Origin: Spirochaetota bacterium | Lineage (GTDB): Bacteria; Spirochaetota; Spirochaetia; Treponematales; UBA12059 | Length of the DNA: 55,109 nt | Assembly (NCBI GenBank): GCA_018816345.1 | Contig: JAHIWG010000006.1 | Location: forward strand, 1-55,109 | Reading direction: 5' to 3' | Position numbers and translations under genes: made by a program | In this document: one piece after another, positions 6,901-14,840 of the stretch | How positions within the stretch are numbered: the stretch's first letter is position 1 | How the letters are laid out: every line of letters begins with the position of its first letter | The notes under the pieces: generated by a model | The model's input: only the letters and a program-made list of their open reading frames with translations | Told to the model about the DNA's origin: nothing | Databases searched by the model: none

Positions 6901-9222
6901 ATGGAAACTTCGAGGAGAATATTCGAGCTGGCCGACGGCTGGCTCTTCGGCGAGGCCGGAGGAGCGGGCGGGCCGAAGGCGCGGGTCAGCCTCCCCCACA
7001 CCTGGAACGCGGGCGATGGCCGCTCGGCGGATTATCGCCGGGGCGCCTACGTCTACGAGCGCTCTTGGAAAGCCGGCCCGGAGCTGGCTGGCATGAGGAT
7101 ATACCTGGAGGTGGACGCGGCCGCCTCAGTCGCTCGCGTCGAGGCCGGCGGGCGCGAGGTGGCCTCGCACCGGGGAGGCTATAGCCGTTTCCGCGCCGAT
7201 ATAAGCGATTGCCTAGCCTCCGACGGAACGACCCTGATCCGCATCACCGTGGACAACTCCGACGTGGAGGAAGTCTATCCCCTCATGGCGGACTTCACCT
7301 TCTTCGGGGGGCTCTACCGCGGCGTGCGCGTAATCGCGGTCCCGCCCTGCCACCTGGACCTCATGGACTGGGGATCTCCCGGAGTCTATCTGTCCCAGCG
7401 CGAGGTCTCTCGGGAGCGAGCAGTCATAGGCTGCGAGGCGAAGGTCGTCAACGAGGGCGGCGCGCCGGAAGCCCTGGAGCTGTCGGTACGGGCACTCGAC
7501 GCGTCGGGAACCGTCGTCGCGATAGCTAGCCAGGCGGCGACGGTGCACGCCGAGACGACCTTCTTCCTGGATCTGGATATACCTTCGCCGCATCTCTGGC
7601 AAGGCGTCATCGATCCCTACCTGTACCGCTTCGAGGTACTCCTCCTCGGATCCGGCGGCGCGGCAGCGTCGGAACGGGTCGCCACTGACGCGAGGTCCCC
7701 GACGCCCCTTGACGGCAGCTCCGTCGGCCTCGGGATCCGTTCGTACAGCGTCGACTCAGGGCGAGGCTTCCTGCTCAACGGTATACCTACTCCCCTACGC
7801 GGCGTGAGCCGCCACCAGGACCGGGCCGGCCGCGGAAACGCCATCCTCCCCTCGGATATGGAAGAGGACGTGGCGATCATACGGGAGCTGGGAGCGAATA
7901 CCGTCCGCCTCGCCCATTACCAGCACGCGGACTATTTCTACGAGCTGTGCGACCGGGCCGGTCTCGTCCTATGGGCCGAGGTCCCCGTGATCTCCCGGCT
8001 CTCGGAGACCGATCCCACGGGCGAGAACGCCGTCTCTCAGCTCCGCGAGCTAATCCGCCAGAACTACAACCATTGCTCGATATGCTTCTGGGGCGTGCAG
8101 AACGAGATTACCATCTGCCAGCCGACGCCCGGCCTCCGCGCCCTCGTCGCCCGCCTCGGCGCCATGGCCAAGGCCGAGGACCCGACCCGCCTGACGACCC
8201 AGGCCCAGGTCGCCATGCTTGACGACGCCGACCCGCTCAACGACGCCACGGACCTCGTGGCCTACAATAAGTACTACGGCTGGTACGGCGGAAAGACCGT
8301 AGAGTTCGCCGACTGGCTCAAGGACTACCGCAAGGCCCGGCCCGGCAAGACCGTGGGCGTCTCCGAGTACGGCTGCGAAGGCATACTCCATTGGCACTCG
8401 GACAGCCCCAGGATGAAGGATTACACCGAGGAGTACCAGGCTCTCTGGCACGAGACGGCGTACGGCATCATCGGCCGCAAGGCCTGGGTCTGGGGAACCT
8501 GGGTCTGGAACATGTTCGACTTCGCGTCGGCCATACGCGACGAGGGCGGGGTCAAGGGCATGAACAACAAGGGCCTCGTGACCTACGACCGGAAGACCCG
8601 CAAGGACTCCTTCTACTTCTACAAGGCTACGTGGTCCGCGGAGCCTGTGCTCCACGCCTGCGGCAAGCGCTTCGCCGAGCGGACCGCGGACCGGGTCGAC
8701 GTCAAGGTCTACTCCAACAGGGGGACGGTCACCCTCGAGGCGGCCGGGCGCGCCGTGCGGTCGCGGCCGCGCGGCGTCGTGGCGGTGTTCAGGAACGTAC
8801 CCTTATCGCCCGGCCGCAACAGGATCGTCGTCAGGGCCGGCGGTCTCGAAGACGTCCTGGTCATCGAGCGCGCGGAGAAGCCGTCCGTCGACTACGCCTG
8901 CCCGGCGGAGGCTACGAGGGGCGTCCTTGACAACTGGTTCTCGCCCGATATGCCGGAAGCGTCCGCCGCGGGGCCGCTCCGCTTCCCTTCCGGCCGGCTC
9001 TCGATAAGGGACACGATAAGCGACATCATAGCGCTACCCGAGGGAGAGGCGGTCCTCCGCCGCTACGTCGGCCCGCTGTTCGGCCATCCTATGTTCAAGA
9101 TGGCCAAGGGCTTCAGCATCGAGACGATAGTCAAGATGCAGCCCGATACCTTCAGCGAGGCGATGGTGCGGACGATCAACCAAGAGCTGACCGCGATAAA
9201 GAAGAACGGGAAAATGTCATGA
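6901..9222 (+). CDS. glycoside hydrolase family 2 (beta-galactosidase-like)
   Basis: This 773-residue retaining glycosidase has no signal peptide, so it should act in the cytoplasm on sugars brought in by the symporter upstream. The N-terminal jelly-roll (about 1-150) and immunoglobulin-like domain (about 180-275) precede a TIM barrel. The catalytic acid/base is E402 in WGVQNE and the nucleophile E489 in VSEYG; the substrate-loop motif GVSRHQD (301-307) is also present. After the family core come a short beta region and a helical tail (about 700-773, ISDIIALPEGEAVLRRY and GPLFGHPMFKMAKGFSIE) like an appended helical domain known from some bacterial glycosidases. AAGGAG precedes the ATG at 6901. 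Beta-galactosidase, beta-glucuronidase and related specificities are all possible. Confidence 0.93.
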   Translation: METSRRIFELADGWLFGEAGGAGGPKARVSLPHTWNAGDGRSADYRRGAYVYERSWKAGPELAGMRIYLEVDAAASVARVEAGGREVASHRGGYSRFRADISDCLASDGTTLIRITVDNSDVEEVYPLMADFTFFGGLYRGVRVIAVPPCHLDLMDWGSPGVYLSQREVSRERAVIGCEAKVVNEGGAPEALELSVRALDASGTVVAIASQAATVHAETTFFLDLDIPSPHLWQGVIDPYLYRFEVLLLGSGGAAASERVATDARSPTPLDGSSVGLGIRSYSVDSGRGFLLNGIPTPLRGVSRHQDRAGRGNAILPSDMEEDVAIIRELGANTVRLAHYQHADYFYELCDRAGLVLWAEVPVISRLSETDPTGENAVSQLRELIRQNYNHCSICFWGVQNEITICQPTPGLRALVARLGAMAKAEDPTRLTTQAQVAMLDDADPLNDATDLVAYNKYYGWYGGKTVEFADWLKDYRKARPGKTVGVSEYGCEGILHWHSDSPRMKDYTEEYQALWHETAYGIIGRKAWVWGTWVWNMFDFASAIRDEGGVKGMNNKGLVTYDRKTRKDSFYFYKATWSAEPVLHACGKRFAERTADRVDVKVYSNRGTVTLEAAGRAVRSRPRGVVAVFRNVPLSPGRNRIVVRAGGLEDVLVIERAEKPSVDYACPAEATRGVLDNWFSPDMPEASAAGPLRFPSGRLSIRDTISDIIALPEGEAVLRRYVGPLFGHPMFKMAKGFSIETIVKMQPDTFSEAMVRTINQELTAIKKNGKMS

Positions 9223-9447
9223 CGCAGCGCTTTCGCGGTTTGCTTTCGCGGCGGAATAGCCATGGCACGGGCGGAAGCGCTTGCCCGTAGCGGCGGCGGA
9301 CAGTAACCTTCATTGCAGGCTATTTCAGCCGCGAGTAGCGCGTGTCGAGTTAAATACGAGCGTACTGGCGTCGCTCGGGCTCGCGAGGAGCCGATATTCG
9401 AACGAGTATCGCCCTCCTCGAAACGGCGCTGGCTAAAGGAAGTATAA

Positions 9448-10668
9448 ATGAAAGCCAAGAAAGCCTCATTGCCGCTGCTTTTCTCGGTCGTGTTCATGGA
9501 CATGGTAGGCTTCGGGTTCATAATACCGCTGATACCCGACTATATCCATAACTTCGGGGGCGCCCCGGCCCTCGCGGGGCTCCTGATGGCGAGCTATGCG
9601 CTCGGGCAGTTCTTCGCAGCCCCGATCGTAGGCCGCCTCTCCGATCGTTACGGAAGGAAGCCTCTGCTCCTATTCTCGATCGGGGGCACGTTCCTATCGC
9701 TGCTGCTCCTCGGGTTCGCCCGGTCGCTGCCGCTTATCTTCGCGAGCAGGATACTCGACGGCCTGACCGGAGGGAATATCACGGTAGCGCAGTCGTACAT
9801 CGTAGATATCACGGACGACAAGAACCGCGCCAAGGGTTTCGGCATTATTGGCATGGCCTTCGGCTTCGGTTTCATAATCGGGCCCGTATTCGGCGGGCTC
9901 CTGTCCGGATTCGGCCTCTCGGCTCCCGCCTTCGTCGCCGCTGGCATCGCGGCCGTGAACCTGGCCCTCATCGCCTTCGCGCTACCTGAGAGCCTTTCAT
10001 CGGATCGCAAGGACGATCTTACCAGGAACCCGAGGCGGGCTTTCTCGGCGGCCCTCCTCCTGGAGACGCTCAGGCGCAAGGGCACGGGTACCGTGCTCCA
10101 GATGTCCATGGTCTATTCCTTCGCGTTCACGCTGTTCGAGAGCATGTTCGCGCTCTTCGCGGCCGAGGCCCTCGGAGTCGGGCCGAGCGAGCGAGGTTGG
10201 CTCCTGGCCTACGTAGGCGTGCTCGTCGCCCTGGTGCAGGGAGGCGGCGTAGGCCTCTTGGCCAAGCGCTTCGACGAGCGCAAGCTGGCGGCGGTGTCCA
10301 TTTCAGTCGCGGCCGTTTCCCTGGCGCTCTACTCGCTTTCGCCTTCCGTGCCGACGCTGATGCTCGCGCTCGCGCCCCTCAGCCTAGGCTCGGGCGTAGC
10401 CAGTACCATGCTCAGGACCCTCCTCACGAAGAGCGTCTCCAAGGAATCGTCAGGCGGTACGCTAGGGCTCGCTGCCTCGATCGATAGCGTCAACCGTATC
10501 CTCGCGCCCTTGGCCGGCGGAGCCATATTGGCGTCGATCGGGCCTAGGGCCCCGGGCCTGATCGCGGCCGCGCTCGCGGGCGCCACGGCCCTGTACGCCT
10601 GGAAACGCCTGGTACGGGAAGACTGCCTCTCCACCGACGCCGCCACGGGCTCTTGCGAGGAGGCCTGA
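9448..10668 (+). CDS. MFS drug-efflux transporter, TetA-like (DHA1)
   Basis: A 406-residue, 12-helix proton antiporter of the inner membrane. MFS motif A is visible as GRLSDRYGRKP after helix 2, the motif-B-like ASRILDGLTGG in helix 4, and the antiporter motif C as GFGFIIGPVFGG in helix 5. Closest in pattern to the TCR/TetA group, but this group includes many chromosomal pumps with other substrates, so tetracycline export is not implied. AAAGGA lies upstream of the ATG at 9448. The 225-bp gap before it holds no gene that I can find; the 287-bp gap behind it holds only the efp terminator. Confidence 0.88.
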   Translation: MKAKKASLPLLFSVVFMDMVGFGFIIPLIPDYIHNFGGAPALAGLLMASYALGQFFAAPIVGRLSDRYGRKPLLLFSIGGTFLSLLLLGFARSLPLIFASRILDGLTGGNITVAQSYIVDITDDKNRAKGFGIIGMAFGFGFIIGPVFGGLLSGFGLSAPAFVAAGIAAVNLALIAFALPESLSSDRKDDLTRNPRRAFSAALLLETLRRKGTGTVLQMSMVYSFAFTLFESMFALFAAEALGVGPSERGWLLAYVGVLVALVQGGGVGLLAKRFDERKLAAVSISVAAVSLALYSLSPSVPTLMLALAPLSLGSGVASTMLRTLLTKSVSKESSGGTLGLAASIDSVNRILAPLAGGAILASIGPRAPGLIAAALAGATALYAWKRLVREDCLSTDAATGSCEEA

Positions 10669-10897
10669 TCGAGGGGCGCTCGACTAGAGTCCTCTTCGCT
10701 CGGCGGCTTCGTATGCGCGGAGAAGGCTGATACGCCATGGCCTCGGCCGGGCGCATGGGACTATCGGCGCGGGGGCGCGACGGGTCCTGCCCGAGGCTAA
10801 ACGGAAGGCGACTTCGGATAGCGCTCGCCGGGCCGCCTGGTCGTCAGTCGCGCGAGGGCCCGCCCGGATTATCGATCGCGGCGGACAATGGAGACAG

Positions 10898-10929
10898 AAA
10901 AAACCCCCTCGCCGCGAGCGGCGAAGGGG
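10898..10929 (-). terminator. Rho-independent terminator of efp
   Basis: On the minus strand a GC stem of about 11 bp with one bulged base (arms 10905-10915 and 10918-10929) is followed by six U residues (A tract at 10898-10903), 27 bp after the efp stop codon. Confidence 0.8.
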
Positions 10930-10955
10930 CCTTAGTACGCGTCGCGGCACGAAGG

Positions 10956-11522
10956 CTACTTAACGCGCTCCTGGAAAGTGCCGTCGCGGGTATCGAGCCG
11001 TATCCTGGTGCCGATCTCGCAGAAGAGCGGGACCTGGCAGACGAGGCCGGAGTCGAGCGTGGCGGGCTTAGAGGACTTGCCCGAGGTATCGCCCTTGATG
11101 CCGGGCTCGCAATAGGTGATGGTCCGCTCGATGGATATGGGAAGCACTACTCCTACGGGCTTCCCCTCGTAGAAGGTTATCTCCGCGTCGAAGTCGTCCT
11201 CGGGCGTGATGTAATCGGCGTTGTCGCCGAGGTCTTCCTTGGTGAGCTCGAACTGCTCGTAGCTCTCCTGGTCGATGAAAACGTAGTTCTCGCCGTCGAT
11301 GTACGAGAGCTTCATCTTGTGCACGTCGAGCGATACGTCCTCGAACTTCTCGCCGGCGTCGAGGCCGAGGTCGGAGGTGGACCCGGTGAGCAGGTTCTTG
11401 ACCCTCATCTTAACTACGACGCCGCCGCGGCCGCCCTTGTTGCCAAGCATGCGCTGGACTACGACGATGTCCTTGCCGGACTTAAAAACGGTACCCACTC
11501 TAAGATCGGATGTCATCAGCAT
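10956..11522 (-). CDS. efp: elongation factor P, arginine-type (EarP substrate)
   Basis: EF-P binds between the P and E sites of the ribosome and relieves stalling at proline runs. The 188-residue protein has the three-domain length of the family, with the domain I loop NKGGRGG and the C-terminal signature region (PLFCEIGTRIRLDTRDGTFQ). At the position of the modified lysine of E. coli EF-P stands R32, the residue that EarP rhamnosylates in Pseudomonas and Neisseria. The neighbouring gene encodes EarP itself, so rhamnosyl activation is strongly implied. GAGG precedes the ATG at 11522; a second ATG two codons in is possible. The gene ends in a strong terminator. Confidence 0.96.
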   Translation of the reverse strand: MLMTSDLRVGTVFKSGKDIVVVQRMLGNKGGRGGVVVKMRVKNLLTGSTSDLGLDAGEKFEDVSLDVHKMKLSYIDGENYVFIDQESYEQFELTKEDLGDNADYITPEDDFDAEITFYEGKPVGVVLPISIERTITYCEPGIKGDTSGKSSKPATLDSGLVCQVPLFCEIGTRIRLDTRDGTFQERVK

Positions 11523-11608
11523 AATAAACCTCGTAAAAAACCCAAGATAATCCTATCATAACGGGCGAAAACGCTATGGATAGTAATAGTACGATGTACC
11601 TTCGTATC

Positions 11609-12772
11609 TTACACGATTTCGCGCAAGAAAGTCATCAGGGCGGAGGCGAGGTTCCCGTTCCTAACGAGCGATTCGGAGAACTCCTCGAACCCGGCCCGGC
11701 CCTCCGCGCCCAGCGAGAGGAGCGGGTAGATCCGCTCCGATCCCGCGACGTCGTCGCCGTCGGAGAGCCTGTCGTTGAAGGCGAGGAACGCGGCCTCTAT
11801 GGCCGAGAAATCCGCCTCGGAAAAGTGCGGCCGCATTCGCCCTAGCAGGGCCGCGACCTTGACGAGCTGGTGGGCTCCGTCCTGCGGATAGGCCTGCCAG
11901 AGGAAGGGCTTCCCGGACAGGGCGGCCCTGGCCATGGAATCCTCTCCCCGGACGACGAGGAAATCGCTCGCTACGAGCACCTCGTCCCAGGCCTCCTGCC
12001 GCATGAACGGCAGGTCCAGGGCTTGGAACGGCCGGCCGGCGCCCTCCCACGCCCGTGAAAAGCACGCGGCGCTCTTGCCGTGCGCGACGAGGGCCAGGAC
12101 GGGCCGTTCTCGCGAGAACTCGGCGATATCGTCGACGATTCGGCGGTAGTCGCGCTCGTACCCGAATACGACTATCCAGAACAGGCCCGCGAGGCCCTCG
12201 AGAAGCGGCCCGTCGTCTATGCCTATCCCCTCCAGGATCTCGGTCCTAGTACGCTCGCGCGCGCCCATGTAGGCGCGATCCAGGATAAGCCCGCCCGTCT
12301 TCTCGGTGAACCCGGGCAGGAACATATGCTTCCTTACCGACGAAGACCTCGTGAGCGACGGCATGCGGTGGAATTCCTCGGCGTAGCCTTCCGCGGTCAA
12401 GTACTCGAGGTTGACGATAGTCTTCCGCGCCTCGCAGGCCGGATCGAATAGCATGGCCTCGAGCCAATCGGGCCTGCCGCACGCGAAGCACTCTATGACG
12501 ACTCGGGCCGGATCGCCTCGATAGGCCAGCTCGAAGGCGGCCGCCGACGCGGGCGTCGGCCCGGACCACGATAGCACCGTCCAGCCGCGGACGCGCTGCG
12601 CCGGCGCGGCCGGGTCGACGCTCGGCTCGATCCGGTTGAAGGCTCCGAGGTCGTCGACTATCAGGCGGAGGCGCGGCGCCGTCGGCAGTTCCGAGAGCGC
12701 GCGCGCCAATCTGAACACGACCCCTATATCGCCGTAGTTGTCGACGACCCTGCAGACGATATCGAGGGTCAA
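11609..12772 (-). CDS. earP: EF-P arginine rhamnosyltransferase EarP
   Basis: EarP transfers rhamnose from dTDP-rhamnose to the tip arginine of EF-P in the cytoplasm. The 387-residue GT-B protein has the family's N-terminal motif DIVCRVVDNYGDIG, with the two aspartates (D11, D15) equivalent to the catalytic/structural pair in Pseudomonas EarP, and the C-terminal nucleotide-sugar signature RGEDSMARA with YPQDGAHQLVK. The start is TTG at 12772, five bases after the preceding stop; no good ribosome site is visible, so it may rely on coupling to the upstream gene. The target gene efp lies immediately downstream (86 bp). dTDP-rhamnose synthesis genes are not in this window. Confidence 0.95.
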   Translation of the reverse strand: MTLDIVCRVVDNYGDIGVVFRLARALSELPTAPRLRLIVDDLGAFNRIEPSVDPAAPAQRVRGWTVLSWSGPTPASAAAFELAYRGDPARVVIECFACGRPDWLEAMLFDPACEARKTIVNLEYLTAEGYAEEFHRMPSLTRSSSVRKHMFLPGFTEKTGGLILDRAYMGARERTRTEILEGIGIDDGPLLEGLAGLFWIVVFGYERDYRRIVDDIAEFSRERPVLALVAHGKSAACFSRAWEGAGRPFQALDLPFMRQEAWDEVLVASDFLVVRGEDSMARAALSGKPFLWQAYPQDGAHQLVKVAALLGRMRPHFSEADFSAIEAAFLAFNDRLSDGDDVAGSERIYPLLSLGAEGRAGFEEFSESLVRNGNLASALMTFLREIV

Positions 12773-12777
12773 TACGC

Positions 12778-13248
12778 TTAGAACCAGAACCTGAGGCCGA
12801 AGGCGCCCTGGACGCCGAATACCGGAACCCGTACCACGGGGCCGCCTATACCAATGGCTAAGGTAGGGGCTACCTCGAGGAAAAGCTCAAGGTTCTTAAT
12901 AGGATAGATATTTAATCCGATGGGTAAGCGCCCGCCGACTACCAGGTCATCTTCGTAGCCAATATAGAACCCAGGCCCGATATAGTAGTTTACGAACGAG
13001 AAGAGATTCTGGTTAACGGCCCACCAGTCTCCCGTGAGGCCGAACTGGAAGGTTTGCTCTCCGATCGCGAAGCCTATCCCCATCAGGAACGGGATCTGGG
13101 GAACCTTGAGCGACAGCATGAGGTTGGATCCGGGCAGGCCGCCGAGCGGATCGATGCCGGCCGCGACGCCTACGCCCATAGCGAAGGTCGCCGGGATGGA
13201 GACAGCTACCAGCAAGACGATAGCGATGAGTACTGCTTTTCTTCTCAT
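12778..13248 (-). CDS. exported small beta-barrel-like protein (DUF3996-like)
   Basis: A 156-residue exported protein with a clean signal peptide (basic MRRK, hydrophobic core, cleavage near ATFA). The mature part is glycine-rich with alternating hydrophobic strands and ends in an aromatic residue (LRFWF), as in outer-membrane barrels. The pattern resembles the small DUF3996 barrel family of spirochaetes; I cannot confirm this without a search. The ATG at 13248 has a strong GGAGGA site. It lies directly upstream of earP and may share its transcript, though a functional link is not evident. Confidence 0.65.
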   Translation of the reverse strand: MRRKAVLIAIVLLVAVSIPATFAMGVGVAAGIDPLGGLPGSNLMLSLKVPQIPFLMGIGFAIGEQTFQFGLTGDWWAVNQNLFSFVNYYIGPGFYIGYEDDLVVGGRLPIGLNIYPIKNLELFLEVAPTLAIGIGGPVVRVPVFGVQGAFGLRFWF

Positions 13249-13373
13249 TATTCCTCCGCGATGTAGTTTAAGTAACATTAAAATATCGTATGCGATCCGC
13301 TAAATCAATGGGAAGCGCGGTAAAATCGCCGTTCGCCCCGTAACGCCATCAGGCGCCCGGAACGCGGCGCCGA

Positions 13374-13403
13374 TTGACATCGGGATAGCATTATTGGTAT
13401 TGT
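13374..13403 (+). promoter_or_regulatory. promoter of tRNA-Glu
   Basis: TTGACA (13374-13379) and TATTGT (13398-13403) with an 18-bp spacer end 20 bp before the tRNA. The -10 has the same sequence as that of the rubrerythrin promoter. Confidence 0.6.
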
Positions 13404-13423
13404 TCGCTCGTTCGGCAGCGACT

Positions 13424-13495
13424 GTCCCCTTCGTCTAGTGGTTAGGACACCGGGTTTTCATCCCGGCAACGGGAGTTCAATTCTCCCAGGGGATG
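13424..13495 (+). tRNA. tRNA-Glu (anticodon UUC)
   Basis: The 72-base cloverleaf has acceptor arms GTCCCCT and AGGGGAT (one G-U pair), D-arm TCGTCTAGTGGTTAGGAC, anticodon stem CCGGG/CCCGG with loop TTTTCAT (anticodon TTC at 13457-13459) and T-arm GGGAG/CTCCC with TTCAATT. The sequence is close to E. coli tRNA-Glu. CCA is not encoded. The 3' end lies four bases from the stop codon of the convergent alarmone synthetase gene. Confidence 0.97.
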
Positions 13496-13499
13496 TACT

Positions 13500-14747
13500 T
13501 CACATCTTTAGCTTCTTAATCACCATGCTCTTCAGCTTTCGCAGCGACTCGTTATCCGGCTCCAGCTCCAAGGCCGCGTCGCAATCGGCTAACGCCTTAG
13601 GATAATCCTCAACGTGATAGTAGGCCTGGGCGCGCCTGTAGGTCGAATAGAAGTGGTACGGGTGTATGACCAGGGCGTCGTTGAAATCGTCTATCGCGGC
13701 CGAGTAATTCTGCTTGACGCTATGCACGACTCCGCGATAATAGGCGGCCTTGTAGCACTTCGGGTCTATCTCGATAGTAGCCGAGAAATCCTCCATCGAC
13801 TCGTCGTAGCGGCTCTCGGCGAAGAATGCCATTCCCCTATGCTTGTAGATGAGGGCTCGGATCTCGGGCTTGGGATCCATGGCCAGCAGGTGGGAATAGA
13901 TGTCTATGGCTCGCACGTAATCGGCCCTATTGTGCGCGTTCAGGGCCTCTAGCAGCAGGTCGTCCAAGGACTTCCACGGCCCTAGCCAAGCCGGTTGCTT
14001 CGGCTCCTCCCCGGCGGACCTGGAAGTCTCCTTGAAACTGGTATAGAGATCCTTGTCTATCTCGTCCTCTATCTTCTTGAAGAACGCGACCCGGCGCTTG
14101 GCGAGCTCGTTGGTCAGCTGATGCTGATAGTCCCGTATCTCCTGGAACAGCATGTCCGACAGGGTTAGGTTGGCGTTGAGGGCGGCCAGCTTCCGCTTCA
14201 TGGGATCGTCGAAGGGGGTGAACTCGGCCTTGTAGACGAGCTCGTGCTCTACCTCCGCCCACGCGTCCTGGAGGATGGTACGTATCTGAACCTCGCATAC
14301 CGGCGGGTCGATGAACGCGTTCGCCTTGAGGATATCCGCGGGTATCTCGAGCAGGAGGTGGGTCGACTCGTATCCGAATTCCTTGAACGACCTCGCTGCG
14401 CCCTTCCTCTCTACCTCTCTTACGGCGAAAAGGCCGGACAGCGCTCTTTCAACTCGCTCGAGGTCGCCTATGAAGGGGCATATGATGCGGACGGCTATGA
14501 TATCGGTAATCGGGAGCGGCTTCGTGCCGTGCGTGGAAGCGTCCCTGATGAACTTGACCTTCTTCGAGAAGAAGCTCGGGAACGACTTGATCCGATGCTT
14601 ATAGGCGGGAAAAATGCCCTCGGCGTCCAGGGCGCCTTGTATGCGCGATACCATCTCGGCCAGGATCGCCTCGACGCTCTTGCTGTTGGCCTTATACAGC
14701 CTCTCGAGCGAGGCCCTGCTCGGTAGCGGTTCAGTAGCTTCTTCCAT
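13500..14747 (-). CDS. RelA/SpoT-type alarmone synthetase fused to TPR repeats
   Basis: This 415-residue protein combines a (p)ppGpp synthetase domain with a C-terminal TPR region and lacks the HD hydrolase, TGS and ACT domains of long Rel proteins. Synthetase residues are present: D82 in TDIIAVR (metal), Y126 in EFGYES (guanine stacking), EVQIRT (152-157) and E167 in the EVEHEL motif. Three or more TPRs fill about 262-400 (for example AYYRGVVHSVKQNYSAAIDD). It should make pppGpp/ppGpp in the cytoplasm, with TPRs giving a protein contact or an oligomer switch. The ATG at 14747 has no ribosome site; a promoter ends six bases upstream, suggesting a leaderless message. Confidence 0.88.
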   Translation of the reverse strand: MEEATEPLPSRASLERLYKANSKSVEAILAEMVSRIQGALDAEGIFPAYKHRIKSFPSFFSKKVKFIRDASTHGTKPLPITDIIAVRIICPFIGDLERVERALSGLFAVREVERKGAARSFKEFGYESTHLLLEIPADILKANAFIDPPVCEVQIRTILQDAWAEVEHELVYKAEFTPFDDPMKRKLAALNANLTLSDMLFQEIRDYQHQLTNELAKRRVAFFKKIEDEIDKDLYTSFKETSRSAGEEPKQPAWLGPWKSLDDLLLEALNAHNRADYVRAIDIYSHLLAMDPKPEIRALIYKHRGMAFFAESRYDESMEDFSATIEIDPKCYKAAYYRGVVHSVKQNYSAAIDDFNDALVIHPYHFYSTYRRAQAYYHVEDYPKALADCDAALELEPDNESLRKLKSMVIKKLKM

Positions 14748-14753
14748 GGTATT

Positions 14754-14782
14754 AGGATAAACCGTTCCGTAGCCGTAGACAA
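14754..14782 (-). promoter_or_regulatory. promoter abutting the alarmone synthetase start
   Basis: On the minus strand TTGTCT (14777-14782), 17 bp, TATCCT (14754-14759), then six bases to the ATG. Transcription would start at or next to the start codon. Both hexamers match consensus at four of six positions. Confidence 0.4.
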
Positions 14783-14792
14783 GCCAATAAGA

Positions 14793-14816
14793 AGGCCGCC
14801 CGATAACGGGCGGCCT
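14793..14816 (-). terminator. Rho-independent terminator of flaA
   Basis: A perfect 10-bp stem (AGGCCGCCCG at 14793-14802 with its complement at 14807-14816) and a four-base loop are followed on the minus strand by TTCTTATT, 24 bp after the flaA stop. Confidence 0.8.
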
Positions 14817-14840
14817 CGTATATCTATCGCGCGCTAGGTA

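Noticed and set aside
9273-9285. GGAAGCGCTTGCC, resembling a LacI/CcpA-type operator
   Set aside because: The AAGCGCTT core is palindromic, but it lies just after the glycosidase stop and about 165 bp from the next start, its outer bases do not fit, and no LacI-family gene is present. Chance is likely in GC-rich DNA.
9448-10668. Tetracycline-resistance gene
   Set aside because: The protein is in the TetA-like MFS group, but the group motifs do not show drug specificity, and there is no TetR partner or mobile element.
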